The notes under the pieces: generated by a model
Database searches by the model: none
What the model was told of the DNA's origin: nothing
The model's input: only the letters and a program-made list of their open reading frames with translations
In this document: one piece after another, positions 1-6,046 of the stretch
Numbering within the stretch: position 1 is the stretch's first letter
Layout of the letters: each line of letters opens with the position of its first letter
From: Pseudomonadota bacterium
GTDB taxonomy: Bacteria; Pseudomonadota; Alphaproteobacteria; Rhizobiales; Devosiaceae
DNA: 9,391 bases
Direction of reading: 5' to 3'
Assembly (NCBI GenBank): GCA_023390785.1
Contig: JAEWCE010000053.1
Coordinates: forward strand, 1-9,391
Made by a program: the position numbers and the translations under genes

Positions 1-27
1 TCATTGTTGCCCGCTACACAGGACTGA
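1..27 (+). other. Possible 3' tail of an upstream gene (last 8 codons)
   Basis: Reading frame 1 gives SLLPATQD followed by TGA at 25-27. If an upstream gene of the pilus operon enters the window, this is its most natural end, because a hairpin follows directly. Eight codons cannot identify a product, and codon bias is uninformative at this length. Frames 2 and 3 are also open through this stretch, so the assignment is only a possibility. Confidence 0.25.
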
Positions 28-29
28 CG

Positions 30-51
30 GGCCGTTCCGGCCTGGACGGCC
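30..51 (+). other. Hairpin between the possible upstream stop and cpaB
   Basis: The arms GGCCGTTC (30-37) and GGACGGCC (44-51) pair over 8 bp, with one G-T wobble, around the loop CGGCCT. No T-tract follows, so it is not a canonical intrinsic terminator. It may be a processing or attenuation structure ahead of cpaB, or chance in GC-rich DNA. Confidence 0.35.
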
Positions 52-91
52 GCCGCACTGGTGGGGCGAACAAGCTGCGAGCGAGGGACTA

Positions 92-1147
92 TTGCTTCGG
101 CGGACTGAGACTGTTGCTGCTGCCAAATCCGAGGGCGGATCGCCGCAGCCCGCGCGCTACGAGGTGGAGTGGGCGCCCGGTTCGTCGCTCGATCGCCGCC
201 AGCCTACCGAGCGCCGCCAGACCGAGCGGCGCGGCATGGACCGGCTGCGCGCCGAAGCCCTGCAATCGGTCATCGCCCGCGTCGAGGACCGCAACTTCAA
301 CGGCCTGCGCGATCGCATGCGCTGGCCGCGCGCCATCCCGCCGAGCCGCCTGCTGCTGATCGGGGTCGCGGTGCTGGCCGCCGGCGCCGCGGCCTTCCTC
401 GCCAACCAGTACGAGCAGCCCTCCACGGCCGCCGCCACCGCCGTCATGCCTGTGGAAGCGGCCAAGCCCGTCACCCGCATCCTCGTCGCCGCGCAGGCGG
501 TCGGCACCGGCCAGCGCTTCACCGCCCAGTCGCTGCAGTGGCAGGATTGGCCCGACAGCGCGCTCCGCCCCGAATTCATCACCGCCGCGGCCGACCCGGA
601 CGCCCTCAGCAAGACCCAGGGCTCCGTTGCCCGCGTCGATTTCGTTGCCGGCGACCCGATCGTCGCCCAGAAGCTCGCCCCCGCCGGCGGTGGCTTCCTC
701 TCGGCGATCCTGTCGACGGGCATGCGCGCCGTCTCGGTCACCATCGCTGCCGACGCCGCCTCCGGCGGCTTCGTCGTGCCCAACGACCACGTCGACGTCG
801 TGCTGACCCGCTCCGCCAACGGCGATCCGGCGAGCCAGGAATCCCACATCATCCTGCGCGATGTCCGCGTGCTCGCCATCAACACCCGCCTCGGCGCCGG
901 CCCCACCGCGTCCGAGGCCGACGGTCAGGACCCGGCCTCGCAGGTGTTCACCGACAAGGCCATCGCCACCCTCGAGCTCGACCCGACGCAGTCCGAGGTC
1001 ATCATCAACGCCACCACGCTGGGCCGCCTGTCGCTGGTCCTGCGCCCGGCGACCGACACCATCGCCACCGCATCGCAGCAGGCTGCCGATGCCGAGCGCG
1101 CCGCCAACGCCGCCATCCGGCTCTCGAGCCCCTTCTGGACCAAATGA
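92..1147 (+). CDS. cpaB: Flp/Tad pilus assembly protein CpaB (RcpC), N-terminally extended
   Basis: This is a periplasmic, inner-membrane-anchored component of the Tad (Flp) pilus machine that works with the CpaC secretin. From the TTG at 92 it has 351 residues. Residues 1-75 are a basic, hydrophilic extension with an Arg-rich run around 34-48 (DRRQPTERRQTERRG). A transmembrane anchor lies at about 86-104, an SAF domain at about 127-196, and the RcpC/CpaB C-terminal domain at about 197-335. The family usually starts just before the anchor at about 270-300 residues, which would suit ATG 236 or ATG 317. I chose TTG 92 because GAGG at 83-86 is a well-placed ribosome site and third positions are strongly G/C from about codon 11 on, so the region upstream of 236 looks translated. 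The stop overlaps the cpaC start (ATGA), implying translational coupling. Family call is firm; the start is moderate. Confidence 0.9.
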   Translation: MLRRTETVAAAKSEGGSPQPARYEVEWAPGSSLDRRQPTERRQTERRGMDRLRAEALQSVIARVEDRNFNGLRDRMRWPRAIPPSRLLLIGVAVLAAGAAAFLANQYEQPSTAAATAVMPVEAAKPVTRILVAAQAVGTGQRFTAQSLQWQDWPDSALRPEFITAAADPDALSKTQGSVARVDFVAGDPIVAQKLAPAGGGFLSAILSTGMRAVSVTIAADAASGGFVVPNDHVDVVLTRSANGDPASQESHIILRDVRVLAINTRLGAGPTASEADGQDPASQVFTDKAIATLELDPTQSEVIINATTLGRLSLVLRPATDTIATASQQAADAERAANAAIRLSSPFWTK

Positions 1148-2535
1148 CCGCTCACCGCTTCACCCTCGGACGCCACCTCACCCTGCTCTGGGCGCTGCTC
1201 GTCGTCATCGCCGCGCCCCTGCCCGCCATGGCGCAGACCGTGACCTACGATTTGTCGACCACCTCGGTCATGCGCATCAACCTGCCGGTGTCGCAGGCCG
1301 TGACGGTGATCATCTCCGGCCCGGTCGGCAAGGTCGTCGCCGCCGACCCCACCATCGCCGACGCCCAGCCCATCACCGACCGCTCGGTCTATGTCGTCGG
1401 TCGCGCCTTTGGCACCACCACGGTCAATCTCTATTCCTCGACCGGCACCCCGGTCGGCCTGCTCGCCGTCGAAGTCGGTGCCGACACTGCCGACATGCAG
1501 CGCTCGATCAAGGCCGCCGTGCCCGGCTCCGCCGTCAAGGTGCGCACCGTCAACGGCCGCGTCGCCCTCTCCGGCAGCGTCGGCGACGCCGGTTCGATGC
1601 AGAAGGTGCTCGACATCGTGGCCCAGTACGGCAGCCCTGCCGTCATCAACACCATGACGCTCAGCGGCGGCCAGCAGGTCAACCTCGAGGTCCGCATCCT
1701 CGAGGCCCAGCGCGACGCCGGCCGCGACCTCGGCATCCAGTGGGGCGGCAGTGCCGGGCCGCTCAAGGCCAACATCGCTGGCGGCCCTTCCAACCCCTCC
1801 GCCGACGCCGCCTCATTCTCGTCCTTCATCACCAGCATCATTTCCGGCGGCATCAGCCTCAACGCCACCATCAATGCGCTCGAGGCCAAGCACGTCGTGC
1901 GCACCCTCGCCGACCCCAACCTCACCACCCTGTCGGGCGTCAATGCGAGCTTCCTCGCCGGCGGCCAGGTGCCCATCCGCACCACCGATTCCAACGGCAC
2001 CGCCGCGCTGACCTACAAGGATTTCGGCGTCCGCCTCGTCTTCACGCCCGTCGTGCTCGACGGCGACCGCATCCAGATCCACCTCACCCCCGAGGTCAGC
2101 GGCATCAACGGCTTCACCACCACGGGCGATCCGGTGTTCAACACCCGCACCCTCGATGCCACCGTCGAGCTGCGCGACGGCCAGTCCTTCTCGGTCGCCG
2201 GCCTGCTGCAGAACGACACCCAGCTCAGCCAGAACCAGTTGCCCTGGCTCGGCGACGTGCCGATCCTCGGCTCGCTGTTCAAATCCTCGAGCTTCAAGAA
2301 GCACGAGACCGAGCTCGTCGTCATCGTCACGCCGCGCCTCGTGCAGCCCAGCCCGCCCGGCCAGGTACTGGCAACGCCGCTCGACGGCACGGTGCCGGCC
2401 AACGACGCCGAGTTCTTCGCCCTCGGCCAGATGGAGGTGACGCCGAAAATGCTGAAAGCCTTCCAGTCCGGCGCCGGCGCTTCCGGCCCCTACGGCTACA
2501 TTATCGACCTCGGCGACGGGACCAGCACCAATTGA
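1144..2535 (+). CDS. cpaC: Flp/Tad pilus outer-membrane secretin CpaC (RcpA)
   Basis: This forms the outer-membrane channel through which the Flp pilus is extruded. The 463-residue protein starts with a signal peptide of about 30 residues ending AMA before Gln31. An N-terminal pilus-secretin domain follows at about 39-110, a BON-like domain at about 113-175 (VKVRTVNGRVALSGSV), and the secretin core at about 178-400. The core carries the motif VPILGSLFKS at 372-381 and the strand ELVVIVTPRLV at 390-400. The tail ends GYIIDLGDG, as I recall for CpaC proteins. The frame is open far upstream, but ATG 1144 is chosen because it begins the signal peptide and overlaps the cpaB stop by four bases. Length and domain order are normal. 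The stop overlaps the next start (TGATG at 2533-2537), so the three genes form one coupled unit. Confidence 0.95.
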   Translation: MTAHRFTLGRHLTLLWALLVVIAAPLPAMAQTVTYDLSTTSVMRINLPVSQAVTVIISGPVGKVVAADPTIADAQPITDRSVYVVGRAFGTTTVNLYSSTGTPVGLLAVEVGADTADMQRSIKAAVPGSAVKVRTVNGRVALSGSVGDAGSMQKVLDIVAQYGSPAVINTMTLSGGQQVNLEVRILEAQRDAGRDLGIQWGGSAGPLKANIAGGPSNPSADAASFSSFITSIISGGISLNATINALEAKHVVRTLADPNLTTLSGVNASFLAGGQVPIRTTDSNGTAALTYKDFGVRLVFTPVVLDGDRIQIHLTPEVSGINGFTTTGDPVFNTRTLDATVELRDGQSFSVAGLLQNDTQLSQNQLPWLGDVPILGSLFKSSSFKKHETELVVIVTPRLVQPSPPGQVLATPLDGTVPANDAEFFALGQMEVTPKMLKAFQSGAGASGPYGYIIDLGDGTSTN

Positions 2536-2789
2536 TGAAATCCATCCTCACCGCCGCCGCCTTCCTGCTGATGGCTGCCGCCACCGCCCCGCTCGCGGGC
2601 TGTGCCTATGACTATGCCCAGCACACCGACCGCGTCTCCTTCCGTGCCGGCAACGCCGTCGCCGCCAACCTCGAGGCCGAGACCATCAACCCCTCGAAGC
2701 GCTCGATGCTCTCCACCGCCGGCCTCGGCAGGAACGGCAACGTCCTCCCCGCCGCCGCCACCGCGACGACGCCCGCCCCCGCCAACTAG
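2535..2789 (+). CDS. Small pilus-associated lipoprotein downstream of cpaC
   Basis: This is an 84-residue protein with a lipoprotein signal peptide: Lys2, a hydrophobic stretch at 5-21, and the lipobox LAGC with the acylated cysteine at 23. The mature part contains DRVSFRAGNAVAANLEAETINPSKRS (about 32-57 in outline), then an Ala/Thr/Pro-rich tail. From memory, rhizobial Tad loci often carry a short lipoprotein after cpaC with a similar aspartate-glycine-alanine then TI-(D/N)-P pattern, so this is probably that component, sitting where CpaD may occur in other loci. Its ATG overlaps the cpaC TGA by one base, so it is translationally coupled and very likely works with the secretin, perhaps as an outer-membrane accessory. 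It is far shorter than full-length CpaD. Exact function is unknown. Confidence 0.8.
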   Translation: MKSILTAAAFLLMAAATAPLAGCAYDYAQHTDRVSFRAGNAVAANLEAETINPSKRSMLSTAGLGRNGNVLPAAATATTPAPAN

Positions 2790-2809
2790 AACAATATCGC
2801 AGTCAACGC

Positions 2810-2869
2810 CCTCCCCGACGGCGCAGCCGTGGGGGGAGGTGGCACGCGTAAGCGTGACGGAGGGGGCGG
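2810..2869. repeat. Double-hairpin intergenic element, possible bidirectional terminator
   Basis: Two stem-loops lie in tandem between convergent genes. In the first, CCTCCCC (2810-2816) pairs with GGGGAGG (2833-2839) and ACGG (2818-2821) with CCGT (2827-2830), around the loop CGCAG. In the second, CACGC (2843-2847) pairs with GCGTG (2852-2856) around the GNRA-type loop GTAA. A G-rich run follows at 2859-2866. No T-tract is present. The pattern, CCTCCCC-hairpin-GGGGAGG-TGGC-hairpin-GACGGAGGGGG, resembles short palindromic elements that recur between genes in many alphaproteobacteria. Its position fits a 3'-end stabiliser or terminator for both flanking transcripts. Confidence 0.5.
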
Positions 2870-2939
2870 CCAGAACCACCGGCGCGCGCGACCGCGACGT
2901 CTGTCCAGCCACCTGCAATGAGACTTAAAACCCGGCCTG

Positions 2940-2957
2940 CCGCTACATCGCGAGCGG
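2940..2957 (-). other. Weak hairpin downstream of the TPR lipoprotein gene
   Basis: CCGCT (2940-2944) and AGCGG (2953-2957) form a 5-bp stem with an 8-base loop. On the minus strand the stem lies just past the TPR gene stop and is followed, nine bases later, by TTTT. It could be a poor intrinsic terminator, but the gap before the T-run makes this uncertain. Confidence 0.2.
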
Positions 2958-2974
2958 GGCCCACTGCCCGACTG

Positions 2975-3481
2975 CTACGCCGCGCGGGCGTTCGCCAGGA
3001 TCGCGAGATTGTTCGCCACCACGGCATTGTCCGGCGCCAGCGCCTTGGCCTGGCGGAAGTTGGCCAGCGCCTGGGTCAGGTTGCCACGGAGCATGTAGGA
3101 ATAGCCGAGGTTGTTGTAGTACTGCGCCGTGCCGCCCGAGAGCTTGTACAGCGACGCGTACACCCGGTCCGATAGGTCGAAGCGGCCGAGCCGGTCATAC
3201 GATGCCCCGAGGCCGATATAGCCCTGCGGGTCCTTCGGGTTCAGCTCCACCACCTTCTTGTAGAAGGCGGCCGAGTAGCCGAAATCGTTGTTTCTGAAGT
3301 GGCTGCGCGCATCGGCCAGGGCGGCATCGGCAGTCATGTCGCCGATGCTCGGCAGCTCGGCCGAGGCAACCTTGCCGGTCGTGCCGTAGCTGCTCATCAT
3401 CGAGCTGCAGCCGCCAAGCGGCAGCGCCATCAGCGTCAGTGCCACCACACCAAGAACCGCAGGTTTCATTTGTCGAGCCAT
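2975..3481 (-). CDS. TPR-repeat lipoprotein, TadD-like
   Basis: This is a 168-residue outer-membrane or periplasmic lipoprotein. The signal peptide runs to the lipobox LGGC with the acylated cysteine at 25. Three tetratricopeptide repeats follow at about 53-84, 87-118 and 119-152. The last two contain YIGLGASYDRLGRF and YYNNLGYSYMLRGN, and a capping helix ends the protein. Lipoproteins of this size and build in Tad clusters are called TadD and help place or assemble the secretin. The convergent cpaBC operon 186 bases away supports that role, but TPR lipoproteins are common and the match is by architecture only. The start at 3481 gives MARQMKPAV; ATG at 3469 would remove four residues and leave the signal peptide intact. 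Neither has a strong ribosome site. A perfect dyad lies 11-26 bases upstream of 3481. Confidence 0.85.
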   Translation of the reverse strand: MARQMKPAVLGVVALTLMALPLGGCSSMMSSYGTTGKVASAELPSIGDMTADAALADARSHFRNNDFGYSAAFYKKVVELNPKDPQGYIGLGASYDRLGRFDLSDRVYASLYKLSGGTAQYYNNLGYSYMLRGNLTQALANFRQAKALAPDNAVVANNLAILANARAA

Positions 3482-3491
3482 GCCCCAGAAT

Positions 3492-3507
3492 TACGCATCT
3501 TTGCGTA
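3492..3507. promoter_or_regulatory. Perfect dyad upstream of the TPR lipoprotein gene
   Basis: TACGCA (3492-3497) and TGCGTA (3502-3507) are exact inverted repeats separated by TCTT. The element lies 11-26 bases before the start at 3481. It could be a repressor operator near the transcription start, or an RNA hairpin next to the ribosome site that controls translation. The cognate factor is not recognisable. Confidence 0.4.
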
Positions 3508-3585
3508 GGGCCTTCCCCGCCTGGCCGCAACGAAACTCCGGCGGCGCTCCTAACGTGGGGTGAACGGCATCGCTCGAAACTGCAT

Positions 3586-3599
3586 GAGCCCGTTGGCTC
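3586..3599 (-). other. Short hairpin after the first luxR-type gene
   Basis: GAGCC (3586-3590) and GGCTC (3595-3599) pair perfectly around a 4-base loop, 46 bases past the stop of the regulator at 3645. No T-run follows on the minus strand. It is a possible weak transcript end between the regulator and the TPR gene. Nothing else is evident in 3508-3644. Confidence 0.2.
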
Positions 3600-3644
3600 C
3601 ATCCGACGATGGCCGCAGCAATGACGCGACCGGCATTCTACCTG

Positions 3645-4745
3645 TCACCCCAGCGTCCGCGCGTGGACTCCGCTGGCGCCGCTCAGCAGCAGCGCCAGCT
3701 CGGCCTGCCGGCTGGTGCCCGTCTTCGCCATCACCGATTTGAGCTGCGTGCGCACCGTCTCGCGCGACAGCCCGTACGATGCCGCCATCTCGTCGACCCC
3801 CAGCGCCGAGGCCACGCCGCGCGCCACGCGCGCCTCCGCCGGCGTCAGGTCGAACAGGCCGGTGAGTACGTCGGCCATCGGCAGCTCCGGCCGCGACACG
3901 GTGGTGATCATCAGCAGCCCCGCCGCGCGCGCGAACACGTCGTTGGCGGCCCGCCGCACCGGCACCAGATGCGCGATCAGCGCCTCGGCGCCGCCGCTCG
4001 CCGGGATCGGGATCGAGCGCACGCTCGTCGCCTGCGGCCCGCCGAGCTGGGCGATCGCCTCGACCAGCAATCCGTCCGATCGCGGCGTTCCGAACGACAC
4101 CCGGTCGAGCGCGCCGATGCGTATGCGGGGCGACAGCCGCAGGAAGCTGGGGTTGGCGCTCAGCACCCGACCCTTGCCCCCAACCAGCGCCGCCGGCAGC
4201 CCGATGATCTCGAGCGCCTCGGTTGCCGCTCGCGCCGCCTTCAGCCCCAGCCGGTGCGCCAGCAGCGCGGCCCGCGCCAGATGCGGCCGATACTCGTCGA
4301 GCCGCTCCATCTCGGCGCGCGCGAACGGTCCATCGGCGAGGCGCTTGGTCAGGTCGAACACCAGCATGTCCGAGCTCGGCGTCAGGATCACCGATCCTGC
4401 CGACCACTTGAACCCATGCTTGGTAATGAAGTCGCGATAGATCGGATCGGCGTCGAGCTCGGCCTGGGTGAAAAGCTCGAGGTCGTACTGGAAGCCCACA
4501 TGGCCGCCGGCAATCTGTCGCGTTGGCCGCTGGTTCTCGTAACCCGAGCCGTTTTGCACGAAATCGTCGAGGGCTTCGACATAGTTGGGCGTCGAAGTAT
4601 ATCGCGCCCCGTCGCCACCAAAGGCCAGCAGCGCCGCCGCCGGCGCCCCCACTTCCCGCGCCAGCACCTGCAGCACCTCGGGCCACAGCTCTGGAATTGC
4701 AGCCGCCTCGTAGATGCGATCGACAATATCGTTCGAAATAGTCAC
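3645..4745 (-). CDS. LuxR-family transcriptional regulator (first of two)
   Basis: This is a cytoplasmic DNA-binding regulator of 366 residues. The C-terminal LuxR/GerE helix-turn-helix lies at about 297-356 (LFDLTPAEARVARGVASALGV, then YGLSRETVRTQLKSVMAKTGTSRQAEL). The N-terminal part starts DIVDRIYEAAAIPELWPEVL and is followed by a PAS-like segment containing LSANPSFLRLSP. There is no phosphoreceiver domain and no clear acyl-homoserine-lactone domain, so the signal is unknown. The frame is open to 4982, but GTG 4745 is chosen because GGGG lies seven bases upstream, the preceding 79 codons look noncoding, and the resulting N-terminus aligns with the regulator at 6047. It is divergent from the secreted SH3b protein gene, which makes that gene a candidate target. 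The DNA-binding assignment is firm; target and ligand are unknown. Confidence 0.88.
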   Translation of the reverse strand: MTISNDIVDRIYEAAAIPELWPEVLQVLAREVGAPAAALLAFGGDGARYTSTPNYVEALDDFVQNGSGYENQRPTRQIAGGHVGFQYDLELFTQAELDADPIYRDFITKHGFKWSAGSVILTPSSDMLVFDLTKRLADGPFARAEMERLDEYRPHLARAALLAHRLGLKAARAATEALEIIGLPAALVGGKGRVLSANPSFLRLSPRIRIGALDRVSFGTPRSDGLLVEAIAQLGGPQATSVRSIPIPASGGAEALIAHLVPVRRAANDVFARAAGLLMITTVSRPELPMADVLTGLFDLTPAEARVARGVASALGVDEMAASYGLSRETVRTQLKSVMAKTGTSRQAELALLLSGASGVHARTLG

Positions 4746-4753
4746 AAAGTTTC

Positions 4754-4780
4754 CCCACCGACTGTGTTCCCCCCGGTAGG
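4754..4780. promoter_or_regulatory. Spaced dyad at the start of the first luxR-type gene, candidate operator
   Basis: CCCACCG (4754-4760) and CGGTAGG (4774-4780) are inverted repeats matching at 6 of 7 positions, with centres 20 bases apart, about two helical turns. They overlap the ribosome site of the regulator at 4745. On the minus strand TTGACT (4792-4787) is a possible -35 box, but the -10 at the expected distance (GAACAC) is poor. Autoregulation is possible but unproven. Confidence 0.25.
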
Positions 4781-4948
4781 GCTCCGAGTCAAGTATTTGC
4801 GTGGTTCTATTGCTGCTGCCCCCTCCTGTCCCCGGTTCGGCGGGCACTATCTTGTGGCGCGTGGTGGGAATACCCGCGCACCCGCTCCAATCAGCCCTCC
4901 CAGATTTTCCGGCCCCGATCGACCAAATGGTTGACGACTTCATCGCCT

Positions 4949-4982
4949 GTGCCGCGCCAGCGTCATCTGGCGCGAACGGCAC
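4949..4982 (+). other. Long hairpin in the leader of the secreted SH3b gene
   Basis: GTGCCGCGCCAG (4949-4960) pairs over 12 bp with CTGGCG (4967-4972) plus CGGCAC (4977-4982). The loop is CGTCAT and the 4-base bulge CGAA lies in the 3' arm. It ends 40 bases before the start at 5023, so on the plus strand it would lie in the 5' leader if transcription starts upstream. No T-tract follows, which argues against a simple terminator. Its role is unknown; leader regulation or mRNA stability is possible. Confidence 0.5.
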
Positions 4983-5022
4983 TCCGTCATCGCCGTCAGC
5001 CCATCACTCTATGGAGCTTGGA

Positions 5023-5898
5023 ATGAAGATCGCCATCTTCGCCGCCCTCGTCGCCATCCTCTCCATTTCCCTCCCGGCCGGGGCAGCCAGCCTCGTCGTC
5101 CTCGGTGACACTGCCCAATATGGCGGCCCCGGCGGCGGCGACTTCCGCGAGGCGTGCGGCGACCAGGAGGTCATGTCCGGGATCAATGTCACCGTCGGCA
5201 AGGACATAAACTCGATCTCCATCGTCTGCCAGCAACAGAAGAACGGCGTTCCATTCGGGTACGCCTACAATAAGCGTACGTGGGGCAGCGCGAGCGACGA
5301 CTCCGGTAACGCGACCTGCATTGGCACGGTCGTCCAGGGCATCTACGTCGCCACCTCGAGCGCGAACATTTTGCATCATCTCGAGCTGGTGTGTCGCGAT
5401 AGTGCCACCGGAGCGACTTCACGCTCAAAGCTCTATCACGATCACCCTAACTGGAAAGTGCTCACCCACGCGGGTGAATCGGCCAGGACGGAATTTGCCA
5501 ATTGCGGGTCCGGCGCCTTCGCTGTCGGCCTGTTTGGCGGCTACGGCTCGCATGTCGACCGCCTCGGCATCATCTGCGCCAAGATCGAAGACGCGGCGCC
5601 GGCCGCTCCCGTCACCCCGCAAAAGCCGATCAAACACAACAAGCATGGTGACACCACACCAGCGCCTTCCGGCGACCCTCTCGTCGTCATCAACGACGGC
5701 AACGGCGGCGGCGGCGGTGGCAACCAGACGGCAACCGCGGCCACCGACACCACCATCTACGACGAGCCCGAAGGGCAGGACGTCGCCTACATCTCTGCCG
5801 GCGATCCGGTGACCATTATCGGCTGCAACGACGACAATTGGTGCCGGATCAGCGCGCCGCACCGCGGCTGGGTCTGGGGAGAGGATCTGAACCGCTAG
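5023..5898 (+). CDS. Secreted protein with three cysteine-pair repeats and a C-terminal SH3b domain
   Basis: The 291-residue precursor has a Sec signal peptide at about 1-22 (ending PAGAA). Residues about 33-188 hold three diverged repeats, each with two cysteines 24 or 25 residues apart: 45/69, 99/124 and 161/185. The shared pattern is C, then a G-I/L segment, then a hydrophobic strand ending in C (ISIVC, LELVC, LGIIC). This suggests one disulfide per repeat and a three-fold beta fold such as a beta-prism; that is inference. A Pro/Lys and Gly-rich linker spans about 190-235. A bacterial SH3 domain follows at about 237-291 with GCNDDNWCRI and GWVWGEDL, typical of SH3b domains that bind cell-wall or glycan ligands. 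ATG 5023 is chosen because GGAG lies six bases upstream and it opens the signal peptide; ATG 5011 is less suitable. I do not recognise the full architecture. Confidence 0.85.
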   Translation: MKIAIFAALVAILSISLPAGAASLVVLGDTAQYGGPGGGDFREACGDQEVMSGINVTVGKDINSISIVCQQQKNGVPFGYAYNKRTWGSASDDSGNATCIGTVVQGIYVATSSANILHHLELVCRDSATGATSRSKLYHDHPNWKVLTHAGESARTEFANCGSGAFAVGLFGGYGSHVDRLGIICAKIEDAAPAAPVTPQKPIKHNKHGDTTPAPSGDPLVVINDGNGGGGGGNQTATAATDTTIYDEPEGQDVAYISAGDPVTIIGCNDDNWCRISAPHRGWVWGEDLNR

Positions 5899-5903
5899 AA
5901 TTT

Positions 5904-5978
5904 CCGGCGGGACGTCTCCTTGCCGGCATGTGAGCTGGCCGCCCAACGCCCTCTAGGCGCCGGGTTGGGTCTTGCTTT
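5904..5978 (+). terminator. Two hairpins after the SH3b gene, possible terminator
   Basis: The first stem pairs CCGGC (5904-5908) with GCCGG (5922-5926), six bases after the stop codon. The second pairs CCCAAC-GCC (5942-5950) with GGC (5956-5958) and GTTGGG (5964-5969), with a 5-base bulge, and is followed by the T-rich TCTTGCTTT (5970-5978). This second hairpin is the better terminator candidate and would separate the secreted protein gene from the second regulator. The T-run is interrupted, so strength is uncertain. Confidence 0.4.
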
Positions 5979-6046
5979 CGCCCCGCATTCCCTGCCAATC
6001 ATGAGGCGCGTCGCATACGCCCTCAAGACCGGCAGGACTGTTGGCC

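Noticed and set aside
169..1143. A 5' extension of the cpaC reading frame giving a 788-residue protein
   Set aside because: It runs through cpaB in another frame and is Arg/Pro-rich shadow sequence. The signal peptide begins at 1144.
861..2534. A long open frame ahead of the small lipoprotein
   Set aside because: It lies across cpaB and cpaC in a different frame with a composition typical of GC-rich shadows. The lipoprotein signal peptide starts at 2535.
3550..4934. Long open frames on both strands across the first LuxR-type gene (402 and 441 residues)
   Set aside because: Both are Arg/Ala/Gly-rich shadows; the frame from 4745 down to 3645 carries the helix-turn-helix.
4746..4982. A 79-residue N-terminal extension of the first LuxR-type regulator
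   Set aside because: It is not domain-like, crosses the divergent spacer and the long hairpin, and has no counterpart in the second regulator. GTG 4745 has a ribosome site.
4801..5022. An N-terminal extension of the SH3b protein
   Set aside because: It would bury the signal peptide inside the protein, and GGAG is correctly placed for ATG 5023.
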